Positions 6,658-12,344 of a stretch of DNA of 12,344 bases are shown here, one piece after another (the stretch's first letter is position 1; each line of letters starts with the position of its first letter). The DNA is from CBFGTJ01 sp965651815 (lineage in GTDB: Bacteria; Actinomycetota; Acidimicrobiia; Acidimicrobiales; Microtrichaceae), in assembly GCA_965651815.1 (NCBI GenBank), contig CBFGTJ010000091.1:1-12344 (forward strand), read 5' to 3'. Position numbers and translations under genes: made by a program. Below the pieces are notes generated by a model that was not told where the DNA came from, ran no database searches, and saw only the letters and a list, made by a program, of their open reading frames with translations.

Positions 6658-7866
6658 TCATCCGAACAACCCGCGCACCGGACCCCACTCGAGCGACTCG
6701 GCCAGCTGCATGCGCGCCTGCATCACGTGCCGTGGGCGGTTCACGCCGAACACCCCGGTGCAGCGATCGCCGTCGCGGAACAGCGTGACGAAGCGGCGCT
6801 CCGCGAAGGAGCCCTCGACGAGCTCGACCTCGTCGGAGGCGGAGGGGTGCCCGGCCATCTGGATCTTGCGGTCGTACTGGTCGGACCAGAACCACGGGAG
6901 CGGGGCGTACGGCTCCTCCGAACCGCCCGGCGCACCGAGCTCGGCCAGCAGGCGGCGGGCGGCGTGCTCGCCCTGCTCGACCGCGTTCTCCCACTGCTCG
7001 ACGCGCATCGTGACCCCGAAGCGGGAGTTGGGCCAGCGGGCGACGTCACCCGCGGCGACGATGCCGGCAGCGGCCAGGCAGGTCTCGTCGCACACGACGC
7101 CGTCGTCGAGCACCAGGCCCGAACCCTCGAGCCACCCGGTGACCGGGGCGACGCCGATGCCGACCACGACGAGCTCGGCGGGGATCTCGTGCCCATCCGC
7201 GAGGCGCACCCCGCGCACCCGGCCGCCCTCGGCGTCGAGCCCGGCGACGCCCACCCCGACCCGCACGTCCACGCCGTGGTCCACGTGCAGCTCGGTCACG
7301 AAGGACCCGACGGCGCCGGGCAGCACACGGCCGAGGGGCGCGGGGCCCGCCTCGACCAGCGTGACCGCGTGCCCCCGCCCCCGGCAGGTCGCGGCGACCT
7401 CGGCACCGATGAACCCGGCGCCGATCACGACGACGCGGTCGGGCCCGGCGTCGAGCTCCGCACGCAGCGCCAGGCAGTCCTCCATGGTGCGCAGCACGTG
7501 CACGCCCGCCGGCCTCGGGCCGGGCAGCTCCCTCGGCGACGCGCCGGTGGCGATGACGATCCCGTCGTAGGCACGGCGGGAGCCGTCCGACAGGGCGACC
7601 TCGCGGGTGGCCGCGTCGAGCGCGACCGCCGCCGTGCCGAGGCGGAGGTCGAGGTCGAGCTCGTCGAGCCGGGCGGCGACGCCCTGGGCGGCCTGCTCGG
7701 GCTCCCACTCACCGGACAGCACCTGCTTGGACAGCGGCGGGCGGTCGGGGGGCAGCCCGGGGCTCGGGTCGACGACCGTGACGCGCCCGTCGAAGCCCTC
7801 CCTGCGGAGGGTCTCCGCGGCAGTGAGGCCGGCGAGGGACGCGCCGGCGACCAGCACTTCGCTCAT
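6658..7866 (-). CDS. FAD/NAD(P)-dependent ferredoxin reductase
   Basis: A 402-residue flavoprotein of the putidaredoxin-reductase type that moves electrons from NAD(P)H to a ferredoxin. The FAD-binding fold starts at once (V-L-V-A-G-A-S-L-A-G-L-T-A-A-E, 4-18). It is followed by D-R-P-P-L-S-K (41-47), the I-A-T-G-A-S strand (105-110), the NAD(P)-binding V-I-G-A-G-F-I-G-A-E-V-A (148-159) ending in E172 of L-V-E-A, which favours NADH over NADPH, the second FAD motif A-A-G-D-V-A (271-276), and a C-terminal reductase domain with W-F-W-S-D-Q-Y (325-331). The first glycine motif is G-A-S-L-A-G instead of G-x-G-x-x-G, which is common in this group. ATG 7866 lies 37 bases after the ferredoxin stop, so the two are a natural operon pair. 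Confidence 0.93.
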   Translation of the reverse strand: MSEVLVAGASLAGLTAAETLRREGFDGRVTVVDPSPGLPPDRPPLSKQVLSGEWEPEQAAQGVAARLDELDLDLRLGTAAVALDAATREVALSDGSRRAYDGIVIATGASPRELPGPRPAGVHVLRTMEDCLALRAELDAGPDRVVVIGAGFIGAEVAATCRGRGHAVTLVEAGPAPLGRVLPGAVGSFVTELHVDHGVDVRVGVGVAGLDAEGGRVRGVRLADGHEIPAELVVVGIGVAPVTGWLEGSGLVLDDGVVCDETCLAAAGIVAAGDVARWPNSRFGVTMRVEQWENAVEQGEHAARRLLAELGAPGGSEEPYAPLPWFWSDQYDRKIQMAGHPSASDEVELVEGSFAERRFVTLFRDGDRCTGVFGVNRPRHVMQARMQLAESLEWGPVRGLFG

Positions 7867-7903
7867 GTCGCTCGCAGGTTCGGGGGGTGTGGCCGGGTCG
7901 GGC

Positions 7904-8095
7904 TCAGTCCTCGATGCTGATCGCCTGCTTGGGGCAGCGGCGGGCTGCCTCCTCCACCTTGTCCCGCAGCTCCTCCGGCGGCTCCTCCTGGAGCACGTAG
8001 AGGTAGTCGTCGTCCCTGACCTCGAACACCTCCGGCGCGATGCCCATGCAGACGGCGTTGCTCTCGCACAGGTCGTAGTTGACGACAACCTTCAT
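7904..8095 (-). CDS. [3Fe-4S] ferredoxin, P450-partner type
   Basis: A 63-residue ferredoxin with exactly three cysteines, C10, C16 and C54, arranged C-x5-C...C-P. This is the pattern of the actinobacterial single-cluster [3Fe-4S] ferredoxins that serve cytochromes P450. The core reads D-L-C-E-S-N-A-V-C-M-G-I-A-P-E-V-F-E-V, and the C-terminus has R-R-C-P-K-Q-A-I-S-I. Position 13, often His in the family, is Asn here and may tune redox potential. ATG 8095 has GGGAG six bases upstream. It is the first gene of the unit and is directly followed by its likely reductase. No P450 is in the window, so the terminal oxidase is encoded elsewhere or beyond view. Confidence 0.93.
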   Translation of the reverse strand: MKVVVNYDLCESNAVCMGIAPEVFEVRDDDYLYVLQEEPPEELRDKVEEAARRCPKQAISIED

Positions 8096-8132
8096 CGGAA
8101 CTCCCTTCGGCACGTCGGAGCGTGGGGGGCGG

Positions 8133-8138
8133 TACCGT
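8133..8138 (+). promoter_or_regulatory. Candidate -10 box, leaderless start of serine hydrolase
   Basis: TACCGT matches TANNNT with its last T exactly seven bases before GTG 8145, the spacing expected if transcription begins on the start codon. No ribosome binding site lies before the GTG. The box overlaps the palindrome CGGTACCG (8130-8137), and the divergent gap to the ferredoxin is only 49 bp, so a regulator bound here could affect both directions. Confidence 0.5.
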
Positions 8139-8144
8139 TCCCCC

Positions 8145-9320
8145 GTGCACGAACCGTATCGCCCGACGATCGACCCCGCGGCCGCCGGCCTGGATCCGGT
8201 GGCGCTCGACACGCTGCGGGAGCGCATCCGCCGCGAGGTCGAGGCCGGGCTCATGCCCGCAGCGCAGATGGCGTTCGCCGTCGACGGGGAGCTCGCCGTG
8301 CTCGAGGCCTTCGGCGACGCCGACACCGCCACTCGCTTCCACGTCTTCTCCTGCACGAAGGCGCTCATCGCCGGCGTGGTGTGGCAGCTCATGGCCGAGG
8401 GGCACCTGTCGCCGGAGACCCGGGCGATCGAGCTGGTGCCGGTCCTGGGCACCGAGGGCTCCACCCCGGAGCGCATGGCCGCGGTGACCCTCGAGCACCT
8501 GCTGACCCACACCGCCGGGTTCCCCGCGGCGCCGCTCGGCCCACCCGATTGGGAGACCAGCGAGGGCAGGTTGAAGGCGCTCGCCCGCTGGCACGCGCCG
8601 TACGAGCCCGGCACCTACTTCGAGTACCACCCGACCGCCGCGCACTGGGTGGTCGCCGCGATGATCGAGGCGGTCGAGGGGCGCGACTTCCGGCAGGTCG
8701 TGCGCGAGCGGATCATCGAGCCGCTGGGGCTGCGGGGCTTCGGGCTCGGCGAGCACGAGCGCGACGACGACATCGCCCCGCTGCGCATCGTGGGGGAGCC
8801 GCCCTCCCCCGAGGAGATCGCCGAGGTGTTCGGCACGGCCGACCACGACATCGGCGAGGTCACCCCCGCGCTGCTGCTCGGCCTGAACGACCCGGCGGTG
8901 CGGCGCGTCGGCATCCCCGGCGGGGGCGGCGTCGCCACCGCGGCCGACCTCGCCCTCCTCTACCAGGCCCTCCTGCACGACCCGCTCGGCCTGTGGGACC
9001 CGGAGATCCTCGCGGACGGCACCGGCAACATCCGCTGCCGGCTGCCCAACCCGGACACCGGCGTCGCGTCGAACCGCACCCTGGGGCTCATCGTCGCCGG
9101 GGACGACGGCCTCGCCTCCTTCCGCGGCATGGGCCCCACCGTGTCGCCGCGCGCGTTCGGCCACAACGGCGCGGGCGGCCAGATCGCGTGGGGCGACCCC
9201 GCCACGGGTGTGTCGTTCGGGTTCGTGACCTCCGGCCTCGACCAGAACTTCATCCGCGAGGCGAAGCGCATCGCGTCGATCGCCGCGAAGGCCGGCTCCT
9301 GCCGACCGTTCGACGGGTGA
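8145..9320 (+). CDS. Beta-lactamase-fold serine hydrolase (esterase / class C-like)
   Basis: A 391-residue protein of the serine beta-lactamase/penicillin-binding/family VIII esterase fold. The catalytic S-x-x-K is S69-C-T-K72 in F-H-V-F-S-C-T-K-A-L. The tyrosine motif is Y161-H-P instead of the Y-x-N of true beta-lactamases, as in many actinobacterial esterase-like members. The third motif is H340-N-G342 in F-G-H-N-G-A-G-G, the usual H/K-x-G position. L-L-T-H-T-A-G-F (119-126) is another family block. No signal peptide is visible, so it is probably cytosolic and more likely an esterase or peptidase than a resistance enzyme; substrate unknown. GTG 8145 is chosen because the leaderless-type box fits it and the domain starts soon after. 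Its stop overlaps the next start. Confidence 0.88.
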   Translation: MHEPYRPTIDPAAAGLDPVALDTLRERIRREVEAGLMPAAQMAFAVDGELAVLEAFGDADTATRFHVFSCTKALIAGVVWQLMAEGHLSPETRAIELVPVLGTEGSTPERMAAVTLEHLLTHTAGFPAAPLGPPDWETSEGRLKALARWHAPYEPGTYFEYHPTAAHWVVAAMIEAVEGRDFRQVVRERIIEPLGLRGFGLGEHERDDDIAPLRIVGEPPSPEEIAEVFGTADHDIGEVTPALLLGLNDPAVRRVGIPGGGGVATAADLALLYQALLHDPLGLWDPEILADGTGNIRCRLPNPDTGVASNRTLGLIVAGDDGLASFRGMGPTVSPRAFGHNGAGGQIAWGDPATGVSFGFVTSGLDQNFIREAKRIASIAAKAGSCRPFDG

Positions 9321-9925
9321 TGCCGCCCGGACCCATCGTCGCCCGCCCCGCGCTGCCGCGGGAGTGGAGGGAGCTCGGTCGCGTGCTCGGGGAGGCGTTC
9401 GACGACGACCCGGTGTGGACCTGGGTGTGCCCCGACCCGGTCCGTCGCCGCCGCCACCTCGGCAACGCGTTCGCGCACGTCATCCGCGACCGGGTGCGCT
9501 GCGGTTGGGCGTGGACGGTGGAGGGCGCCGACGGCGCGGCCGTGTGGGCTGCGCCGAACCGCTGGCGGACCCGGCCGGTGCACGCCGCGCGCATGGCGCT
9601 GCCGATGCTGCGGGCCACGGGGCTGCGGGGCGTGGGCGAGCGGCTCGGCGCGCTCGCACGGCTGGAGAAGCGCCACCCGGCGACGCCGCACTGGTACCTG
9701 GAGGTCATCGGCTCGGACCCGGCGATGCGCGGCAAGGGCGTGGGCACGGCGTTGATGCAGCCGATGCTGGAGCGCTGCGACGCGGAGGGGATGCCCGCGT
9801 ACCTGGAGAGCTCGAAGGAGGAGAACCTGGCCTTCTACGGCAGGTTCGGCTTCGAGGTCACCGAGGACCTCGATCTCGGACCGGGCGCCCCGCCGATGTG
9901 GGCGATGTGGCGCGAGCCCCGCTGA
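9320..9925 (+). CDS. GNAT family N-acetyltransferase
   Basis: A 201-residue acetyl-CoA-dependent acetyltransferase. The acetyl-CoA pyrophosphate loop is M-R137-G-K-G-V-G142-T, preceded by the beta-4 strand W-Y-L-E-V-I-G-S-D-P and followed by L-E-S-S-K-E-E-N-L-A-F-Y-G-R-F-G-F-E-V (162-180), the classic GNAT motif B. The N-terminal part (F-D-D-D-P-V-W-T-W-V) resembles the actinobacterial N-acetyltransferases that hold a substrate-specific half. The substrate cannot be told. ATG 9320 overlaps the hydrolase stop as TGATG, so translation is likely coupled and the two proteins may act on the same compound. Its own stop lies in a hairpin loop. Confidence 0.92.
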   Translation: MPPGPIVARPALPREWRELGRVLGEAFDDDPVWTWVCPDPVRRRRHLGNAFAHVIRDRVRCGWAWTVEGADGAAVWAAPNRWRTRPVHAARMALPMLRATGLRGVGERLGALARLEKRHPATPHWYLEVIGSDPAMRGKGVGTALMQPMLERCDAEGMPAYLESSKEENLAFYGRFGFEVTEDLDLGPGAPPMWAMWREPR

Positions 9926-9931
9926 GCGGGG
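9917..9931. terminator. Small hairpin enclosing the acetyltransferase stop
   Basis: CCCCGC-TGA-GCGGGG is a perfect 6-bp stem whose three-base loop is the TGA stop itself. It lies between two convergent genes whose stops are only 16 bases apart, so it may slow or end transcripts from both sides. The stem is short and no T-tract follows. Confidence 0.4.
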
Positions 9932-9941
9932 ACCGCGGACC

Positions 9942-10559
9942 TCAGCCGCCCGGCACGACCCCCGGCTGGAGGTCGATCCCGCCGTTCAGGTCGAGCCCGC
10001 AGTGGTCCGCGGCGTAGCGGCCGACCGCGTCGCCCGCCTCCTTCACCGCCGGGTCCATCAGCGCCTCGAACAGCTCGCCGAGCGCCTCGGGATCCTCCTC
10101 GTCGATGTTCTCGAGCCGCTCGATCATGCCGATCATCACGTCGAAGTGGCGGGTGAGCTCACCGGGCGCCTGGTCGCGCAGCTCCCGGAGCATCCCGACC
10201 ACCTGCTGGACGTCCTGGACGTCGGTCTGCTCGGAGACCTCGCGCAGGGTGGCGCAGAACTCGTCGGGGCCACCGCCGCCCGGGCCGCGCCCCTCCGAGC
10301 CGCCGCCCCGCTCGTCGCCGCCACCGGGCCCGGAGCTCCCGCCGGGCCCGGAGCTGTCGCCCCGATCGGTCGGCTCCGCGGGTCGGTCGCTCGTGCTGGT
10401 CCCGCCGCCCGGCCGCTCCTGGCTGCGCATCGAGGCCGTCTCCACCGACGCGGCCCCGGAACAGGCCGCGACCAGCGCCGTGACCAGCGCGAACGTGACG
10501 GCGACGAGTGCGAGCCGACGGGTGCCGACGGGTGCGGTCGAGCTCCTCATGGGCGACAT
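9942..10559 (-). CDS. Secreted lipoprotein with disordered linker, function unknown
   Basis: A 205-residue exported protein. Residues 14-32 form a signal peptide (R-R followed by a hydrophobic stretch) and V-A-A-C33 is the lipobox, so it should be lipid-anchored on the outer face of the cytoplasmic membrane. Residues 40-98 are a Gly/Ser/Pro/Glu-rich linker with no fold expected. Residues 99-205 form a helical domain with two cysteines, C102 and C187, that could make one disulfide, and the segment F-C-A-T-L-R-E-V. I do not recognise a named family; similar small lipoproteins with an F-C-A-x-L start are frequent in Actinomycetota. A second ATG at 10550 would shorten it by three residues. It is divergent from the periplasmic-binding lipoprotein. 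Confidence 0.85.
   Translation of the reverse strand: MSPMRSSTAPVGTRRLALVAVTFALVTALVAACSGAASVETASMRSQERPGGGTSTSDRPAEPTDRGDSSGPGGSSGPGGGDERGGGSEGRGPGGGGPDEFCATLREVSEQTDVQDVQQVVGMLRELRDQAPGELTRHFDVMIGMIERLENIDEEDPEALGELFEALMDPAVKEAGDAVGRYAADHCGLDLNGGIDLQPGVVPGG
10324..10355. repeat. Two direct copies inside the lipoprotein linker
   Basis: CCGGGCCCGGAGCT occurs at 10324-10337 and 10342-10355, a period of 18 bases, and encodes the repeated SSGPGG in the linker of the minus-strand lipoprotein. Each copy contains the palindrome CCGGGCCCGG. Linker length may therefore vary by slippage between strains. Confidence 0.8.
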
Positions 10560-10650
10560 TCTTCACGACGCCACGAGCCACCGGTCGGCGGGGGCGCATC
10601 GCAGCGGGCGGGCCGCCCGGCGGGTCCGGTGCGCCGGCGGGCCGCCTGCG

Positions 10651-10656
10651 TAGACT
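10651..10656 (+). promoter_or_regulatory. Candidate -10 box for the solute-binding lipoprotein
   Basis: TAGACT fits TANNNT and would start transcription near 10663, giving a leader of about 35 bases that includes the purine-rich ribosome site AAGGGGGA (10683-10690) ahead of ATG 10698. No clear -35 box is seen. The surrounding 138-bp divergent gap is very GC-rich and also holds the start signals of the opposite lipoprotein gene. Confidence 0.4.
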
Positions 10657-10697
10657 GCCGGCGGCTCCGGGGGGTCGGAGCGAAGGGGGACTGGACG

Positions 10698-12113
10698 ATG
10701 CGGCGTTCGACGCTGATCGTGGGCTGTGCACTCACCGTGGCGCTGCTGGCCGCGGCGTGCGGCGCCTCGGAGGGGACCGCCGAACCGGAGGGGAACGGGT
10801 CCACCGAGCCACCCGCCGAGGAGCGGGCGGAGGGATCGTTCGGCGACCTCGAGGGGCTGTGCGGCGACGGGGACTACACGATCGCGGCGGACGAGGCGGG
10901 ACGGAGCACCGACGCGCTGCACATCGCGGTCGCGAACGACCGGGGCGCCCAGATCCGCCCGGGCCTCAACAAGGTCCTCTACGACGCCTCGGTGGCGTTC
11001 GCCGAGTGGTGCAACGAGCAGGGCGGCGTCGGTGGGCTGCCGATCGAGATCATCGACATGGACGCCAAGCTGTTCGAGGTCGAGGCAGCGATGTCGACCG
11101 CCTGCCGGGACGCGTTCGCCATGGTCGGCGGCGGGCTCGCGCAGGATTCGCTGCTGTTCTCGGGCCGGGCGGGGAGCGACTTCCACGAGTGCGGGATGAT
11201 CGACATCCCGGGCTTCTCCGCGTCGCCGGAGAAGGCCGGGGCGAACGGCCAGGTGCAACCGGTGCCGAACCCCGGCACGAGCACGTCGACCACGTGGTTC
11301 CAGGACTACTTCGAGCTCCACCCCGACCGGGACAGCTGGTACCTGCTCTGGACCGAGCTTCCGTCCCTGACCACGATCCGGGACTGGTACATCGAGGCGA
11401 TCTCGACCCTCGACGGGGTCGAGGACGTCGGCAACTCGTCCCACCCGCCGGCGGGGGTGACCGACTGGACCCCCTACGCCCTCCAGGTCGTCGAGCGCGG
11501 CGCGGACACGCTCGGCTACGTCGGCGAGCCCGAGAACCTCGCCGGGATCATGACCGCGCTGCAGCAGCAGGGCTACGAGGGCGGCTACCTGCTCGAGGTC
11601 AACATGTACGACGAGAAGCTCCTCGCAGCGGGTCCGGCCGCGGAGGGCGCGGTGGTCCGGATGACGTTCCACCCCCTGGAGGAGGCGGACCGCTGGCCGG
11701 CGGTGCAGCAGTACCTCGAGATCAACGAGCGGTACGTGCCCGGCGGGGACGTCGGTGCGCTCGGCATGCAGAGCACCTCCGCGTGGCTGCTGTTCGTCAC
11801 CGCGGCGAACGCCTGCGCGGCCCGCGACGACGGGGAGCTGACCCGCACCTGCATTCTGGAGGAGGCCGCCGCGATCGACGAATGGACCGGCGGGGGGCTG
11901 CACGCGCCGCAGGACCCGGCCGGCGCGGCGGATGCCCAGGTGAGCCCCTGCATGATGCTGGTCGTGGTCCGCGACGGCGCCTTCGAGCGGCTGCACCCCG
12001 AGATCGGCAGCGAGGACGACGACGTCGACGGCTTCCACTGCCGTGAGGACAGCGTCGTGCACGTCGACCCGGCCGAGCAGCCCGGCAAGGTCGATCCGGA
12101 CCGTCCGATCTGA
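10698..12113 (+). CDS. Substrate-binding lipoprotein, type I periplasmic-binding fold (branched-chain amino acid/urea receptor-like)
   Basis: A 471-residue exported receptor. Residues 1-20 are a signal peptide ending A-A-A-C21, a lipobox, so it is anchored outside the membrane. An acidic, Pro/Gly/Glu-rich spacer (24-48) follows. The type I periplasmic-binding domain starts near residue 73 with A-L-H-I-A-V-A-N-D, N-K-V-L-Y-D-A-S-V-A-F-A-E-W-C-N-E-Q-G-G-V-G-G (91-113) and L-P-I-E-I-I-D-M-D-A, the usual opening of LivJ-like receptors. The mature chain has eight further cysteines (55, 105, 136, 165, 373, 385, 418, 448), so up to four disulfides are possible. The ligand is unknown. Permease and ATPase genes are not adjacent in this window. 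ATG 10698 has a purine-rich AAGGGGGA stretch seven bases upstream. Confidence 0.88.
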   Translation: MRRSTLIVGCALTVALLAAACGASEGTAEPEGNGSTEPPAEERAEGSFGDLEGLCGDGDYTIAADEAGRSTDALHIAVANDRGAQIRPGLNKVLYDASVAFAEWCNEQGGVGGLPIEIIDMDAKLFEVEAAMSTACRDAFAMVGGGLAQDSLLFSGRAGSDFHECGMIDIPGFSASPEKAGANGQVQPVPNPGTSTSTTWFQDYFELHPDRDSWYLLWTELPSLTTIRDWYIEAISTLDGVEDVGNSSHPPAGVTDWTPYALQVVERGADTLGYVGEPENLAGIMTALQQQGYEGGYLLEVNMYDEKLLAAGPAAEGAVVRMTFHPLEEADRWPAVQQYLEINERYVPGGDVGALGMQSTSAWLLFVTAANACAARDDGELTRTCILEEAAAIDEWTGGGLHAPQDPAGAADAQVSPCMMLVVVRDGAFERLHPEIGSEDDDVDGFHCREDSVVHVDPAEQPGKVDPDRPI

Positions 12114-12117
12114 CCGC

Positions 12118-12175
12118 ACGGGGCCGCTCGGGACCCGGCGGTGGGCACGCCCGGGCCGGCGCACGGGCGCCCCGT
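12118..12175 (+). terminator. Possible GC-rich hairpin after the solute-binding gene
   Basis: ACGGGGC (12118-12124) can pair with GCCCCGT (12169-12175) around a GC-rich middle that holds its own smaller stem, CCCGG (12134-12138) with CCGGG (12151-12155). It starts four bases after the stop at 12113. There is no T-tract, and in DNA this GC-rich such pairings arise by chance, so the call is weak. Confidence 0.3.
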
Positions 12176-12189
12176 CAGGGCGATCCCGG

Positions 12190-12239
12190 CTGACATCCCG
12201 ATCGAAGATGGTGCACGATGGGCCGGTCCGGATCTCCGG
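12190..12239 (+). promoter_or_regulatory. Weak promoter and ribosome site candidates before the HNH gene
   Basis: CTGACA (12190-12195) resembles a -35 box, and CACGAT (12214-12219), 18 bases on, is a poor -10. GGGAGG (12238-12243) is a good ribosome site four bases before ATG 12248. Confidence 0.3.
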
Positions 12240-12247
12240 GAGGCCGC

Positions 12248-12344
12248 ATGTCGGTGCTGCTGCTCAACGCCAGCTTCGAGCCGCTGCGAGTGGTGTCCCT
12301 GCGGCGCGGGCTCGGGCTCGTCCTGAGTGGGAAGGCGGACCTGG
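12248..12344 (+). CDS. Partial gene start, HNH endonuclease family
   Basis: The first 32 codons of a gene cut by the window end. The visible start, M-S-V-L-L-L-N-A-S-F-E-P-L-R-V-V-S, then R-R-G-L-G-L-V-L-S-G-K-A-D-L, is the characteristic N-terminus of small actinobacterial HNH endonucleases, in which the zinc-binding and H-N-H catalytic segment follows further on and cannot be seen here. These are solitary chromosomal genes of uncertain role. ATG 12248 is supported by GGGAGG four bases upstream. Confidence 0.85.
   Translation, partial: MSVLLLNASFEPLRVVSLRRGLGLVLSGKADL

Noticed and set aside
6220..7920. A plus-strand open frame opposite the reductase and membrane-protein genes
   Set aside because: It has no recognisable domain and skewed composition; the minus-strand genes have full family motifs and ribosome sites.
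7867..8088. An N-terminal extension of the reductase up to 8088
   Set aside because: The open frame overlaps the ferredoxin gene in another frame, and the FAD motif begins right after ATG 7866.
10560..10697. Several short GC-rich inverted repeats in the divergent lipoprotein gap
   Set aside because: Each stem is five to six bases and expected by chance in this composition; none stands out as an operator.
1..12344. A defence, phage or other multi-gene novel system
   Set aside because: No nuclease-helicase, toxin-antitoxin, integrase, transposase or retron-like gene is visible; the only nuclease is the common chromosomal HNH type cut by the window end.

Overview
The window is very GC-rich, densely coding DNA with strong third-position G/C bias. 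Gene content points to Actinomycetota, plausibly Acidimicrobiia; this is inferred from protein flavour, because no rRNA or marker gene is present. The clues are a DUF2786 gene followed by a TIGR04338-like gene, a P450-type [3Fe-4S] ferredoxin with its reductase, starts that look leaderless behind TANNNT boxes, and an HNH endonuclease with the usual actinobacterial N-terminus. I see no phage, transposase, CRISPR or defence locus. Most of the window is ordinary chromosomal housekeeping or accessory metabolism.

Left part (1-1943, minus strand): a crotonase with all the active-site acids of dienoyl-CoA isomerase, then a 66-bp near-palindrome, then a DUF2786 protein closely followed by the start of a second gene that runs off the window (TIGR04338-like metallohydrolase, tentative). 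Next (1987-4629, plus strand), divergent from the crotonase across only 43 bp, is a complete M1 aminopeptidase with an ERAP1-like C-terminal region. Its 3' end continues into a 17-bp tandem repeat that looks copied from the gene's own last codons, followed by a strong hairpin shared with the convergent neighbour.

Middle (4747-8095, minus strand): a probable four-gene transcription unit read as ferredoxin, ferredoxin reductase, YhhN/TMEM86-type membrane protein, M20D amidohydrolase. The first two form an electron-transfer chain, probably serving a cytochrome P450 encoded elsewhere. A hairpin sits between the reductase and the membrane protein and may divide the unit.

Right part (8145-12344): a plus-strand pair of beta-lactamase-fold serine hydrolase and GNAT acetyltransferase, coupled by a TGATG overlap; a convergent minus-strand lipoprotein with a Gly/Ser/Pro-rich linker; a divergent plus-strand lipoprotein of the type I periplasmic-binding family (ABC-type solute receptor, no permease in view); and the first 32 codons of an HNH endonuclease cut by the window end.

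The most interesting signals are non-coding: the long palindrome at 1020-1085, the 17-bp repeat growing out of the aminopeptidase stop codon, and the back-to-back leaderless-type promoters at 1951-1978.
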